Below the pieces are notes generated by a model. The model was not told the DNA's origin and did not search any database. It saw only the letters and a program-made list of their open reading frames with translations. A stretch of DNA of 42,311 nt, taken from an uncultured Bacteroidota bacterium (GTDB taxonomy: Bacteria > Bacteroidota > Bacteroidia > Flavobacteriales > Flavobacteriaceae). The DNA lies in assembly GCA_902606555.1 (NCBI GenBank), contig CACLGQ010000007.1, positions 1-42,311 on the forward strand. Reading direction: 5' to 3'. A program made the position numbers and the translations under genes. Numbering within the stretch: the first letter of the stretch is position 1; the number at the start of each line of letters is the position of its first letter. Shown here one piece after another: positions 16,122-24,124 of this stretch.

Positions 16122-17702
16122 CTAATTAATTAATTCGTTAGTGTTTATTTCACTTAGAGGAATTAAAAACTTCATAATTTCTGCCTCATTAGTTGAGAAT
16201 TTTACTTCCCTATTTGCAACATATTTTTTTGCACCAACAGCAACCTTTTTTCCAAAAGAATTGTTATGAGGTAAAATTGTGTTATTTAAGAAATATTGCA
16301 TTCCCCTTCTTCTAACATGAAATGAATCCTGTCCCTCTCCAATTAATTCAAATTTATACTCTTCCATTATAGCATCTCTAAAAGAAGCTTGACCCTGAGT
16401 AAACTCAGCTCTGACTGGAACCCCAGCCCTATCAAGAACTGGTTTTAAGTATGACATCTCTTGTCCATTACCCAATTCATTAGAAATCTCAGCTAGCATC
16501 AGTAATAACTCTGCATATCTCATGTCAACTATATTCTGACTATTGAACTGGTTTTTATGAGTTCTATCTTTCTCAGTCCATTTAAATAAATAAGGATGAG
16601 AATTTCCAAATGAACTTCTCCAAGTTGCAGATGGATATGCTCTAACCCTGGCAGCTGGCCTATCAAACCTAAAATAATCATACAGATATGTAGCAGCATA
16701 TCTTTTATCAGGCATTGTATTAAGATTATTTGCATTATAACGCGTGTTACCACCGTAGGTTAAAAGGTGATTATCATGCTGAAATGCAGTTACTCTAAAC
16801 CAACCAAAATGCATGCCTGCTTTATATTTCCATGGTGTAAAATTTCTTCCCATTTGAGAGTTAGTAGCATCTTGAGAAATTTGTAATTCAAAAATAGACT
16901 CATTAGAATTTTCACCTTCAACCGTGAATAAGCTAGCAAAATCATTAACAAGTGAATATTGACCATATGCTTTCATACCTTCATCGTATGCCATACTCCA
17001 ATAATCCATTGATCCGCCAGATGTTTGTAATCCTGTATTAGTTGCTATTGCCATATAAACTTTAGATAATAACATATTTGCAGCATATTGCTTTGGATAT
17101 CCAATACCAGCATTACCATTCATTAGGCTAGATGCTGTTTGTAAATCAGAGACAATTTGTGAGTAGATCTCCACCTCTGGCGATAATGCTTTATTAGTGT
17201 TTCCTTGAGATGGAAGTTCTAACCATAATGGAAGATCTCCCCACAGTGTAGCCAATCTAAAATATGACCACGCTCTAACAAAATAAGCATGACCAGCAAC
17301 ATCATTAAATGCTACTTCATCCTGCGTTTGAGGATCAGATACAGTTGCCACTGCAGCAATAGCACCATTGGCTCTTGCAATAGTTTGATACAAACCTTGC
17401 CATAAGAACTGAGCATCCATATGATATCCTGGTTTTAAGGAACATAATGTAGACATATCTCTTGTTGTTACTCTGTTCCCACCTTTTCCAGTATACATTA
17501 AACCTGAAAAAAGATTCTCAAGAAACAAACGTCTCTCCTGGGTGTTATACCCAGTTATTGACTGATATATTCCATCTCTTGCAGCTTCAGCACTTTGAAC
17601 ATCCTGATATAGTGTCTCATCTAAAAATGGAGGATTTTCCTCTAGATCACATGACACTGCAAACAAAATTGGAATTATTAATAAGTAGTTTAAGTATTTC
17701 AT
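16122..17702 (-). CDS. SusD/RagB-family outer-membrane glycan-binding lipoprotein
   Basis: A 526-residue lipoprotein with the lipobox cysteine at residue 18 (LFAVSC). It has the SusD N-terminal TPR region, including GHAYFVRAWSYFRLATLWGDLPL, and the C-terminal RYAELLLMLAEISNELG helix followed by EEYKFELIGEGQDSFHVRR-type sequence. SusD proteins cap the SusC channel and bind the glycan at the surface. It lies 29 nt downstream of SusC. The binding specificity cannot be read from sequence, but the operon content points to a xylan-type glycan. Confidence 0.95.
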   Translation of the reverse strand: MKYLNYLLIIPILFAVSCDLEENPPFLDETLYQDVQSAEAARDGIYQSITGYNTQERRLFLENLFSGLMYTGKGGNRVTTRDMSTLCSLKPGYHMDAQFLWQGLYQTIARANGAIAAVATVSDPQTQDEVAFNDVAGHAYFVRAWSYFRLATLWGDLPLWLELPSQGNTNKALSPEVEIYSQIVSDLQTASSLMNGNAGIGYPKQYAANMLLSKVYMAIATNTGLQTSGGSMDYWSMAYDEGMKAYGQYSLVNDFASLFTVEGENSNESIFELQISQDATNSQMGRNFTPWKYKAGMHFGWFRVTAFQHDNHLLTYGGNTRYNANNLNTMPDKRYAATYLYDYFRFDRPAARVRAYPSATWRSSFGNSHPYLFKWTEKDRTHKNQFNSQNIVDMRYAELLLMLAEISNELGNGQEMSYLKPVLDRAGVPVRAEFTQGQASFRDAIMEEYKFELIGEGQDSFHVRRRGMQYFLNNTILPHNNSFGKKVAVGAKKYVANREVKFSTNEAEIMKFLIPLSEINTNELIN

Positions 17703-17731
17703 TTTATTTATTGATTTTAATTTTTTTGTTT

Positions 17732-20700
17732 TTAAAAGGTTAAATTGACCCCTACAAGGACAGACTTTGAGTTTGGTTTATTATTCCAATCAACTCCTTG
17801 AACTAAGCCATCGTACATAAATGATGTAATTTCAGGATCGTACCCTGAATAATCAGTCCATGTGAATAAATTTGTTCCTGTAACATATACGTTTGCAGAA
17901 TCAATGAAGTTATCAGGCTTAATAGGTATATCATAATTTAATGTTATATTTTTTAGCCTCAAATAACTACCGTCTTCTACAAACCTATCCATTGCAGCAG
18001 CAAATAAATTTGAAGAGTAGCCTAATCTTGGATAAGTACCGTCTGGATTTTCAGCAGACCATCTATCTGTCCAAGCTTCTTTGATGATGTTTCTGTAAGT
18101 TCCTTCAGCATAACCAAATCTATACATATTTCCATTAACAATGTCGTTACCTTGAGTACCGTTGAATAAAGCTCTCATTGAAAATCCTTTATATGACAAA
18201 TTCACATTAAATCCGTATATATACTCAGGATTTGGATTACCAATGATTGTTCTATCAGCTAAATCAACCTGTCCATCTCCATTTAAATCCAATACTTTAA
18301 TATCTCCGGGTTGGGACATTGAACCATTTATTCGATACATCTGATCACCAGATTTAAAGATACCGTCTGTTTTCCAACCATAGAAAAGAGCAGTTTCATA
18401 TCCTTCTAAAAATATATTTAAAGGGAATTTTATACTGTTACCACGACTTGGTGTATTTCCTAAATATGAAGGAATTGGTAAATTACCATATGCACCTGAT
18501 CCGTTATCCATTAAAACATCACCAGGAATTAGTCCTAAATTTTCAATTTTAGTTTTATTAAATGCAATGTTACCTCCAACAGTAATGTTTAAATCTCCCT
18601 GATCGATGACTGTTACATCCAATCCAAGTTCAACACCTTTATTTTCTAAAGTTCCCCTGTTAATTAACATGTTAGAGAAACCCGTTGAAGTTGGAATAGG
18701 AGTTTGCTGAAGAAGATCTTTTGTGTTCTTTTCGTACACATCAATAGTACCACTAATTTTTCCATTATTAAATCCAAAATCAACACCAACATTCAACTGC
18801 TCAGTAGTTTCCCAAGTCAAATCGGGGTTTGGAATATTACTAAGTACAATCGGAACTGTTGTTCCGTTAGTTGGAGTTCCATACAAACTAGATGATGCTC
18901 CATAATTAGGTAGTGTTCCATATGGGCCAATACCGTGATTACCAATTTGACCCCATCCTGCCCTTAATTTAAGACTTGAAAATAAATCGAGGTTTTGAAT
19001 GAATTTTTCAGAGCCTGCTCTCCAAGCAAAAGCAAATGATGGGAAGAATCCATATCTGTTATTTTCGGAAAACTTAGAAACGCCATCTCTTCTAAAACTT
19101 GCTGTCAAAACATATTTGTTTTTAAAAGTGTAATTGACTCTTCCGAGCAGTGAAAACATTTGTTGATCAGCAGCTCTCAATAACAATGGATTGGAAATAA
19201 CTTGACCAAGAAATGGTTGATCTGTACCCAACTGCGCTGTAACAAAATCTTGAACCGCATAAGTACTACTTGATACATCTCTAACATCATAAGTAACCCC
19301 CAAAGTTGCGTTTACCCTATGATTTCTATTAATGTTTCTGTTATACCTTAGAAAGTTATTCACTTGGTATGTGAGAGCATTTAATTTCATTTGTTGATAT
19401 AAACCATTTGCATTAGCACCCTGCCAAGTTGTTAATCCGTAAAATCTACTACGATCTTTGTCTCTTAAATTCCCTCCTACTCTAAATTCATATTGTAATC
19501 CAGGGACATTAAATTTATACTTTACCGCAAGTGAGGCAATTACTCTGTTTTCCTTAGATTCATCTGTAAAATCATCAATCCAAGCTATAGGATTCGACAA
19601 AACATTTCCATCAAAAAAATCACTGATATCATCAAGACCGTTTGCAATGATTGGGTTGTATGATACCGTTTGTTGAACAAAACTCTGATCACCACCTATT
19701 AAGTCACCACCTTCAGCAAAATCAGATTCACTGAAAAATGTAGATAGTCTAGCCTCAACTCTTAACTTTTCGTTAATATCATAATTTAAGTTTAGTCTCA
19801 GGTCAGTTGTCTGAAAATTGGCATTTTCAATTAACCCATTCATATCATTGAAACCTGCAGAGAGATAATAGTCACCATTGTCAGAAGCACCAGAAAACGT
19901 AACTCCTAAATTAGAACTAATACCTTGTTCATAAATGTAATCTTGCCAATTATAAAGCTCATTAGGGGAGTTATCGACTACGTCAGAGGGTGTACCATCA
20001 GGATTTGTTAAAAATGAAAAAACATTATCCCCCTCAACTCTATACCTTGGGCTTTCTCCAGCTGCAGCTCTAGCTGCATTACTGTAATTTGCATATCCAA
20101 CACCATCTAACATATCATAAGTTTTAGTAATATCTGTTACTGTTGATGTAAAATAAACATTAAATTTTCCTTTACCATCTTCGACAGAACCAGATTTTGT
20201 AGTAATTAAAACAACTCCATTTGCACCTCTTGATCCATAGATTGCTGTTGCAGAAGCATCTTTTAAAATCTCAATACTTTCAATATCTCTTGGGTTAATT
20301 CCATTTAAACCACTTTGAGGATCCTGCCCAGTATTTCCCGTTCCAACTGAGTTAACATCCTCACCTGCTGATGATATTATAACTCCATCAACAACATACA
20401 GTGGCTCATTGTTTCCTCTTAAACTATTTGTTCCTCTAATTCTAACACTAACACCAGAGTTTGGATTAGCAGCGTTCTGGGTAACCTGTACACCAGCTGC
20501 TCTACCTTGTAGCAACTGATCAACAGTAGCTGCAGCTCTGGATACATCATCTTCAACCTTGATAGAACTTACAGATCCAGTTAAATCTCTTTTGAGGACT
20601 GTCCCATAACCAATAACCACCACCTCATCTAGGGCTTCAGTGTCAGGTTGAAGACTAACTGTTATAGAAATTTGATTTGCAACATCAACCTCTTCATTTA

Positions 20701-20926
20701 AATATCCAATGTAAGAGACGATAAGGACTTGTTCTGCATCAACTGGGATAGAAATTGAAAAATTTCCATCAAAATCTGTGATTGCACCAATTGATTCTGA
20801 ACCTTTAAGTTGTACGGTTGCACCAGGCAATGGAGAACCGTTTTCATCATTTACAATTCCATTAATTGTTTTAGATTGAGAAAAAACAAATAGTGGAAAA
20901 AGAAATAAGATTAAATACTTTTTCAT
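17732..20926 (-). CDS. SusC/RagA-family TonB-dependent outer-membrane transporter
   Basis: A 1064-residue protein: signal peptide (1-16), carboxypeptidase-regulatory-like domain (about 19-100, VNDENGSPLPGATVQL), TonB box region DEVVVIGYG (about 107-115), plug domain with the SusC hallmarks LQGRAAGVQV, RIRGTNSL and LKDASATAIYGSRGANGVV, then a 22-strand barrel ending in SVLVGVNLTF. It imports oligosaccharides across the outer membrane using TonB energy together with the SusD lid. It is the first gene of the polysaccharide operon, with a 228-bp upstream region containing a leader hairpin and a palindrome. Confidence 0.96.
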   Translation of the reverse strand: MKKYLILFLFPLFVFSQSKTINGIVNDENGSPLPGATVQLKGSESIGAITDFDGNFSISIPVDAEQVLIVSYIGYLNEEVDVANQISITVSLQPDTEALDEVVVIGYGTVLKRDLTGSVSSIKVEDDVSRAAATVDQLLQGRAAGVQVTQNAANPNSGVSVRIRGTNSLRGNNEPLYVVDGVIISSAGEDVNSVGTGNTGQDPQSGLNGINPRDIESIEILKDASATAIYGSRGANGVVLITTKSGSVEDGKGKFNVYFTSTVTDITKTYDMLDGVGYANYSNAARAAAGESPRYRVEGDNVFSFLTNPDGTPSDVVDNSPNELYNWQDYIYEQGISSNLGVTFSGASDNGDYYLSAGFNDMNGLIENANFQTTDLRLNLNYDINEKLRVEARLSTFFSESDFAEGGDLIGGDQSFVQQTVSYNPIIANGLDDISDFFDGNVLSNPIAWIDDFTDESKENRVIASLAVKYKFNVPGLQYEFRVGGNLRDKDRSRFYGLTTWQGANANGLYQQMKLNALTYQVNNFLRYNRNINRNHRVNATLGVTYDVRDVSSSTYAVQDFVTAQLGTDQPFLGQVISNPLLLRAADQQMFSLLGRVNYTFKNKYVLTASFRRDGVSKFSENNRYGFFPSFAFAWRAGSEKFIQNLDLFSSLKLRAGWGQIGNHGIGPYGTLPNYGASSSLYGTPTNGTTVPIVLSNIPNPDLTWETTEQLNVGVDFGFNNGKISGTIDVYEKNTKDLLQQTPIPTSTGFSNMLINRGTLENKGVELGLDVTVIDQGDLNITVGGNIAFNKTKIENLGLIPGDVLMDNGSGAYGNLPIPSYLGNTPSRGNSIKFPLNIFLEGYETALFYGWKTDGIFKSGDQMYRINGSMSQPGDIKVLDLNGDGQVDLADRTIIGNPNPEYIYGFNVNLSYKGFSMRALFNGTQGNDIVNGNMYRFGYAEGTYRNIIKEAWTDRWSAENPDGTYPRLGYSSNLFAAAMDRFVEDGSYLRLKNITLNYDIPIKPDNFIDSANVYVTGTNLFTWTDYSGYDPEITSFMYDGLVQGVDWNNKPNSKSVLVGVNLTF

Positions 20927-20949
20927 ATTAATTTATTAGTTAATTGTTT

Positions 20950-20969
20950 TGGGGTAATTTTTACTCCCA
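20950..20969 (-). promoter_or_regulatory. Hairpin in the susC leader
   Basis: TGGGGTAA (20950-20957) and TTACTCCCA (20961-20969) pair as an 8-bp stem with a TTT loop and one bulged base, 24-43 nt upstream of the susC ATG. On the minus strand it is not followed by a U tract, so it looks like a leader structure. On the plus strand GTTTTT follows, so it could also end an antisense RNA. No proof of either role. Confidence 0.4.
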
Positions 20970-21083
20970 GTTTTTAAAATTATGTAAAAAAGTTATGTCT
21001 TAAAAATCAAAATGATATTTTTTTGACCATAATAGTAAATATTACTTATAATCTTTAATATTTTTTTATCAATTTCATAATTG

Positions 21084-21097
21084 TAAACTATAGTTTA
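21084..21097. promoter_or_regulatory. 14-bp perfect palindrome upstream of susC (candidate operator)
   Basis: TAAACTATAGTTTA is its own reverse complement. It lies 158 bp upstream of susC and about 58 bp upstream of tRNA-Arg. The flanks also hold imperfect inverted sequence (TTTTTTTATCA to the left, TGATCAAAAAAA to the right). It could bind a dimeric regulator of the polysaccharide operon; no such regulator is encoded nearby. Confidence 0.35.
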
Positions 21098-21112
21098 TGA
21101 TCAAAAAAAGAA

Positions 21113-21142
21113 TTGCAAAAAAAATATAATTAATTACTTTTA
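21113..21142 (+). promoter_or_regulatory. Promoter of tRNA-Arg
   Basis: TTG (21113-21115), a 19-nt spacer and TACTTTTA (21135-21142) fit the Bacteroidota -33/-7 arrangement with one mismatch in the -7 box. The tRNA begins 12 nt further on. Confidence 0.6.
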
Positions 21143-21154
21143 CATTGAATTAAA

Positions 21155-21228
21155 GGTCGCGTAGCTCAGCTGGATAGAGCATCTGCCTTCTAAGCAGACG
21201 GTCGCACGTTCGAATCGTGCCGCGATCA
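21155..21228 (+). tRNA. tRNA-Arg (anticodon TCT)
   Basis: A 74-nt cloverleaf: acceptor GGTCGCG pairs with CGCGATC (one G-T), the D arm contains AGCTCAGCTGGATAGAGC, and the anticodon stem TCTGC/GCAGA carries the loop CTTCTAA with TCT at 21189-21191. The T arm is GCACG-TTCGAAT-CGTGC and the discriminator is A21228. CCA is not encoded. It reads AGA, a frequent Arg codon in this AT-rich genome, and sits between the xylose operon and the GH20/DUF1080 genes. Confidence 0.96.
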
Positions 21229-21234
21229 CAATAG

Positions 21235-21262
21235 AACCTCATAATTAATGTGAGGTTTTTTT
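21235..21262 (+). terminator. Terminator after tRNA-Arg
   Basis: AACCTCA (21235-21241) and TGAGGTT (21251-21257) form a 7-bp stem with a 9-nt loop, followed by a T run to 21262. It ends the tRNA-Arg transcript 15 nt before the GH20-like start codon. Confidence 0.8.
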
Positions 21263-21277
21263 ACATTCGTATAGTCT

Positions 21278-23320
21278 ATGTATAATCATATAATTTATTG
21301 TTTATTTATTTTATTTTCATTTTTTTCATGTAATAAATTTGATACTAATACATTTACTATTTTACCTTCATCAAAAAAAACTATTTATGAAAAGAAATAT
21401 TCTAATATTAATTCAAAAACTAAGTTATATTACTTTTCAGAAAATAATGATAAGCTGCCTGTTATTCTAAATCAAGAATTGAATTTGTATAAGGGTGAAA
21501 AATATAATTCACAATTATTTTTTGAAGTTGACAATAATTCAACCATAGTCAAAGAGGGTTATTATTTAGAAATTAGTGATGATCAAATTAGAATTAAAGC
21601 AAAAGATAGAGCTGGACTGTTCTATGCATTTAACACTTTGTCTCAGTTAATTCAAGATGCTGAGTACTCAAAAGTTAACTTACCCGTTATAAAAATAGAG
21701 GATTACCCGTCATTGACATATAGATCAGTTCATTTAGATATAAAGCACCACACTGAAAAAAAAGATTATTACTACAGATTAATTGATGAATTAGCTTCAA
21801 TAAAAATCAACGGAATTATAGTTGAATTTGAAGATAAGCTAGGATATGAAAAAAGACCGTTAATAGCATCACCTGATAGCTATTCAATTGAATGGTGGAA
21901 AAATTTAAGTAAATATGCAATTGAAAGAAACATTCAAATTAGTCCTTTAATTCAAGGGCTTGGTCATGCATCATACATTCTTAAACATGAAAAATATTCA
22001 AAATTTAGGGATGTAAGTAATAATGACTGGGCTTTTAATCCTATTGATCCCGGAACATACGAAATACAATTTGATTTGTATAGAGATGCCATTGAGGCTA
22101 CACCACATGGAAAATACTTACATGTTGGTGGAGATGAAGTTAGAGTAGTTGATAGGGGTGATAAAAAAGGGTTCGAGCTAAATCTTTTGTGGCTAAATAA
22201 AGTATCCAATTTTGCAATGGAAAATGATAGAATACCAATTTTTTGGGATGATATGTATTTGAAGCATGGTGGGGTATGGAATGTAACTAGAAATACGGAA
22301 TTATCGAGAGTTGATGTTGAAAAAATATGGGAAAAAAATAAAATACAATTAACTGAATACATTGATGATTTTCCTAAAAATTGTATTTATATGCGATGGA
22401 ATTATTTTTATCCTTGGGCAGAAGGAAACTTAAAAACTATTGATTGGTACAAAGAAAATAATATGAAAGTTATGGGTGCTACGGCTGGACAAACTAGATG
22501 GATTTTAATGCCCCAAGACTCTAGCAATATTGAGTCAATAAAATCATTTTCATTAACATCAGTCAAAAAGAATCTAAATGGTCTTTTATTGACACTTTGG
22601 GATGACGACTCACCTCACTTTGAACTTTATAAAAGAGGAATTTATTCTTTTGCTGAATATACTTGGGGAGGAAAGGATTTAAGTTCTGATATTTTTAAGT
22701 CAAATTTTAGACACAGATATTTTTCTCCTCTTTTCAAAAGTAAAGAATATGATTTCATTGACAAATTAGATAATCCAGTTAGAGATTGGGCAAACTTATT
22801 CATAAAAGAAAAAAAACATAGAAACCAAATTTCAAAAAATTTAAATAGTTTAAATACCCACATAATAGAGCTACCAAATAAAAAAGACAATTTAGGAGAA
22901 TGGAGTAAAAAATTCAAAAATAAAATTGAAAATGTTAAAACTCATCTTGATAACATTAATGAAATTCTTTCACAGATTGAAAATTTAAAAAAAAATACAA
23001 TTAGAGGAAATTATACAATTGATGTATATGAGCAAGTTGCTATACTAATAAAGTTTAGTTATGAAACTTTTTTAGCAATACATGATTATGACAATGACAG
23101 GAAAAAACTTAAAAACTTAATTGAGCGTGAAAATATTTTTATTTCTATTCGTGAAAACTTCGAAAAAATTTACTCTAAAACAAGAAATATAAATAAACCT
23201 GGAAGTTATATGTTAGATCAGGATCATCACAACCATACTGCAAATCAAACTTTAAATATGGATTGGCAATTTATTGGAGAAATTAAACTTTTTGAAAAAA
23301 TTAACTTAACTTATAATTAA
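21278..23320 (+). CDS. GH20-like (beta-N-acetylhexosaminidase family) lipoprotein
   Basis: A 680-residue lipoprotein (lipobox SFFSC, Cys18). Residues about 90-145 resemble the GH20 beta-sandwich domain (YYLEISDDQIRIKAKDRAG). The barrel starts at SLTYRSVHLDIKHH and carries the GH20 Asp-Glu catalytic pair in HVGGDEV (282-288). The segment INGIIVEFEDKLGY replaces the usual NxLHxHLTDDQ, and a lysine-rich helical tail of about 200 residues follows the barrel, so it is a divergent member. Expected activity is release of a terminal hexosamine or related sugar in the periplasm, with specificity open. It heads a plus-strand operon with a DUF1080 protein (1-nt gap) and two oxidoreductases. Confidence 0.75.
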   Translation: MYNHIIYCLFILFSFFSCNKFDTNTFTILPSSKKTIYEKKYSNINSKTKLYYFSENNDKLPVILNQELNLYKGEKYNSQLFFEVDNNSTIVKEGYYLEISDDQIRIKAKDRAGLFYAFNTLSQLIQDAEYSKVNLPVIKIEDYPSLTYRSVHLDIKHHTEKKDYYYRLIDELASIKINGIIVEFEDKLGYEKRPLIASPDSYSIEWWKNLSKYAIERNIQISPLIQGLGHASYILKHEKYSKFRDVSNNDWAFNPIDPGTYEIQFDLYRDAIEATPHGKYLHVGGDEVRVVDRGDKKGFELNLLWLNKVSNFAMENDRIPIFWDDMYLKHGGVWNVTRNTELSRVDVEKIWEKNKIQLTEYIDDFPKNCIYMRWNYFYPWAEGNLKTIDWYKENNMKVMGATAGQTRWILMPQDSSNIESIKSFSLTSVKKNLNGLLLTLWDDDSPHFELYKRGIYSFAEYTWGGKDLSSDIFKSNFRHRYFSPLFKSKEYDFIDKLDNPVRDWANLFIKEKKHRNQISKNLNSLNTHIIELPNKKDNLGEWSKKFKNKIENVKTHLDNINEILSQIENLKKNTIRGNYTIDVYEQVAILIKFSYETFLAIHDYDNDRKKLKNLIERENIFISIRENFEKIYSKTRNINKPGSYMLDQDHHNHTANQTLNMDWQFIGEIKLFEKINLTYN

Positions 23321-23321
23321 A

Positions 23322-24122
23322 ATGAAAAATCTATGCATTTGGCACGAAAAATTAACTGAAAAAAAGAGAATGCAATGGAAAGTTACACATTATCAGGTAT
23401 ATTGGATATCATGGTTTAAAGGTATAATATTTGGGATTTTAATTGGCTTTTTATTTTCTTGTGAAAATGCAAATAAATCCGCTGAATGGACTTATTTATT
23501 TGACGGAGAAACGACAAATGGATGGAGAGCATACAATGGTAATGAAATTCCGAAAAAGTGGGCTGTAATTAATGGTAATTTAACATTTGATACAAAGTTA
23601 AAAAAAGAAGATAGTTGGGAAGGTGGAGGAGATATTATCTATTACCCTGAGGAGTTTGAAAATTTTGAATTACACTTAGAATGGAAGCTTCCAATTGGAG
23701 GTAATAGTGGTGTTTTTTACCATGTAAAAGAGGGGTATCATGCGCCTTATGCTGTATCTCCTGAATATCAATTAATTGATGATTTTGGTTGGGGAAAACT
23801 TAATAATTCAGAACTTGAAGATTGGCAAAAAGCTGGAGCTGATTATGCGATGTACCCAGCTGATGAAAAAATTAAGAAATTAAAGCCAGCAGGTGAGTGG
23901 AATTCAACAAAAATAAAATATACCAATGAACAAGTTGAGCATTGGTTAAACGGAGAACTCATACTCTCCTTTGTACCTTATTCAGAGGATTGGTATGAAA
24001 GAAGAAATTCTGGAAAGTGGGATGAGTTTCCTGATTATGGTAAATTCAAAAAAGGGTATATAGCTTTGCAAGATCATGATAGCCCAATATGGTTCAGAGA
24101 AATAAAAATTAAAAAATTATAG
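23322..24122 (+). CDS. DUF1080 (3-keto-disaccharide hydrolase family) lipoprotein
   Basis: A 266-residue protein of PF06439, a concanavalin-like beta-sandwich. It shows the family marks LFDGETTNGWRAYNG, the WAVINGNLTF strand, GGNSGVFYHV, PEYQLIDD and the final GYIALQDHDSPIWFREIKI. A lipobox (GFLFSC, Cys47) predicts a lipoprotein. The region before the hydrophobic segment is unusually long, and Met17 (23370) is an alternative start. Some family members hydrolyse or beta-eliminate 3-keto-glycosides. The directly following Gfo/Idh genes could supply the C3 oxidation such an enzyme requires. Function is inferred from family and context. Confidence 0.85.
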   Translation: MKNLCIWHEKLTEKKRMQWKVTHYQVYWISWFKGIIFGILIGFLFSCENANKSAEWTYLFDGETTNGWRAYNGNEIPKKWAVINGNLTFDTKLKKEDSWEGGGDIIYYPEEFENFELHLEWKLPIGGNSGVFYHVKEGYHAPYAVSPEYQLIDDFGWGKLNNSELEDWQKAGADYAMYPADEKIKKLKPAGEWNSTKIKYTNEQVEHWLNGELILSFVPYSEDWYERRNSGKWDEFPDYGKFKKGYIALQDHDSPIWFREIKIKKL

Positions 24123-24124
24123 TA

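Noticed and set aside
21155-21228. tRNA-Arg as phage/ICE attachment site
   Set aside because: No integrase nearby and no second copy of the tRNA 3' end found in the window.
21964-22362. 132-residue minus-strand open frame inside the GH20-like gene
   Set aside because: Antisense of a well-supported gene, with no recognisable motif or promoter.
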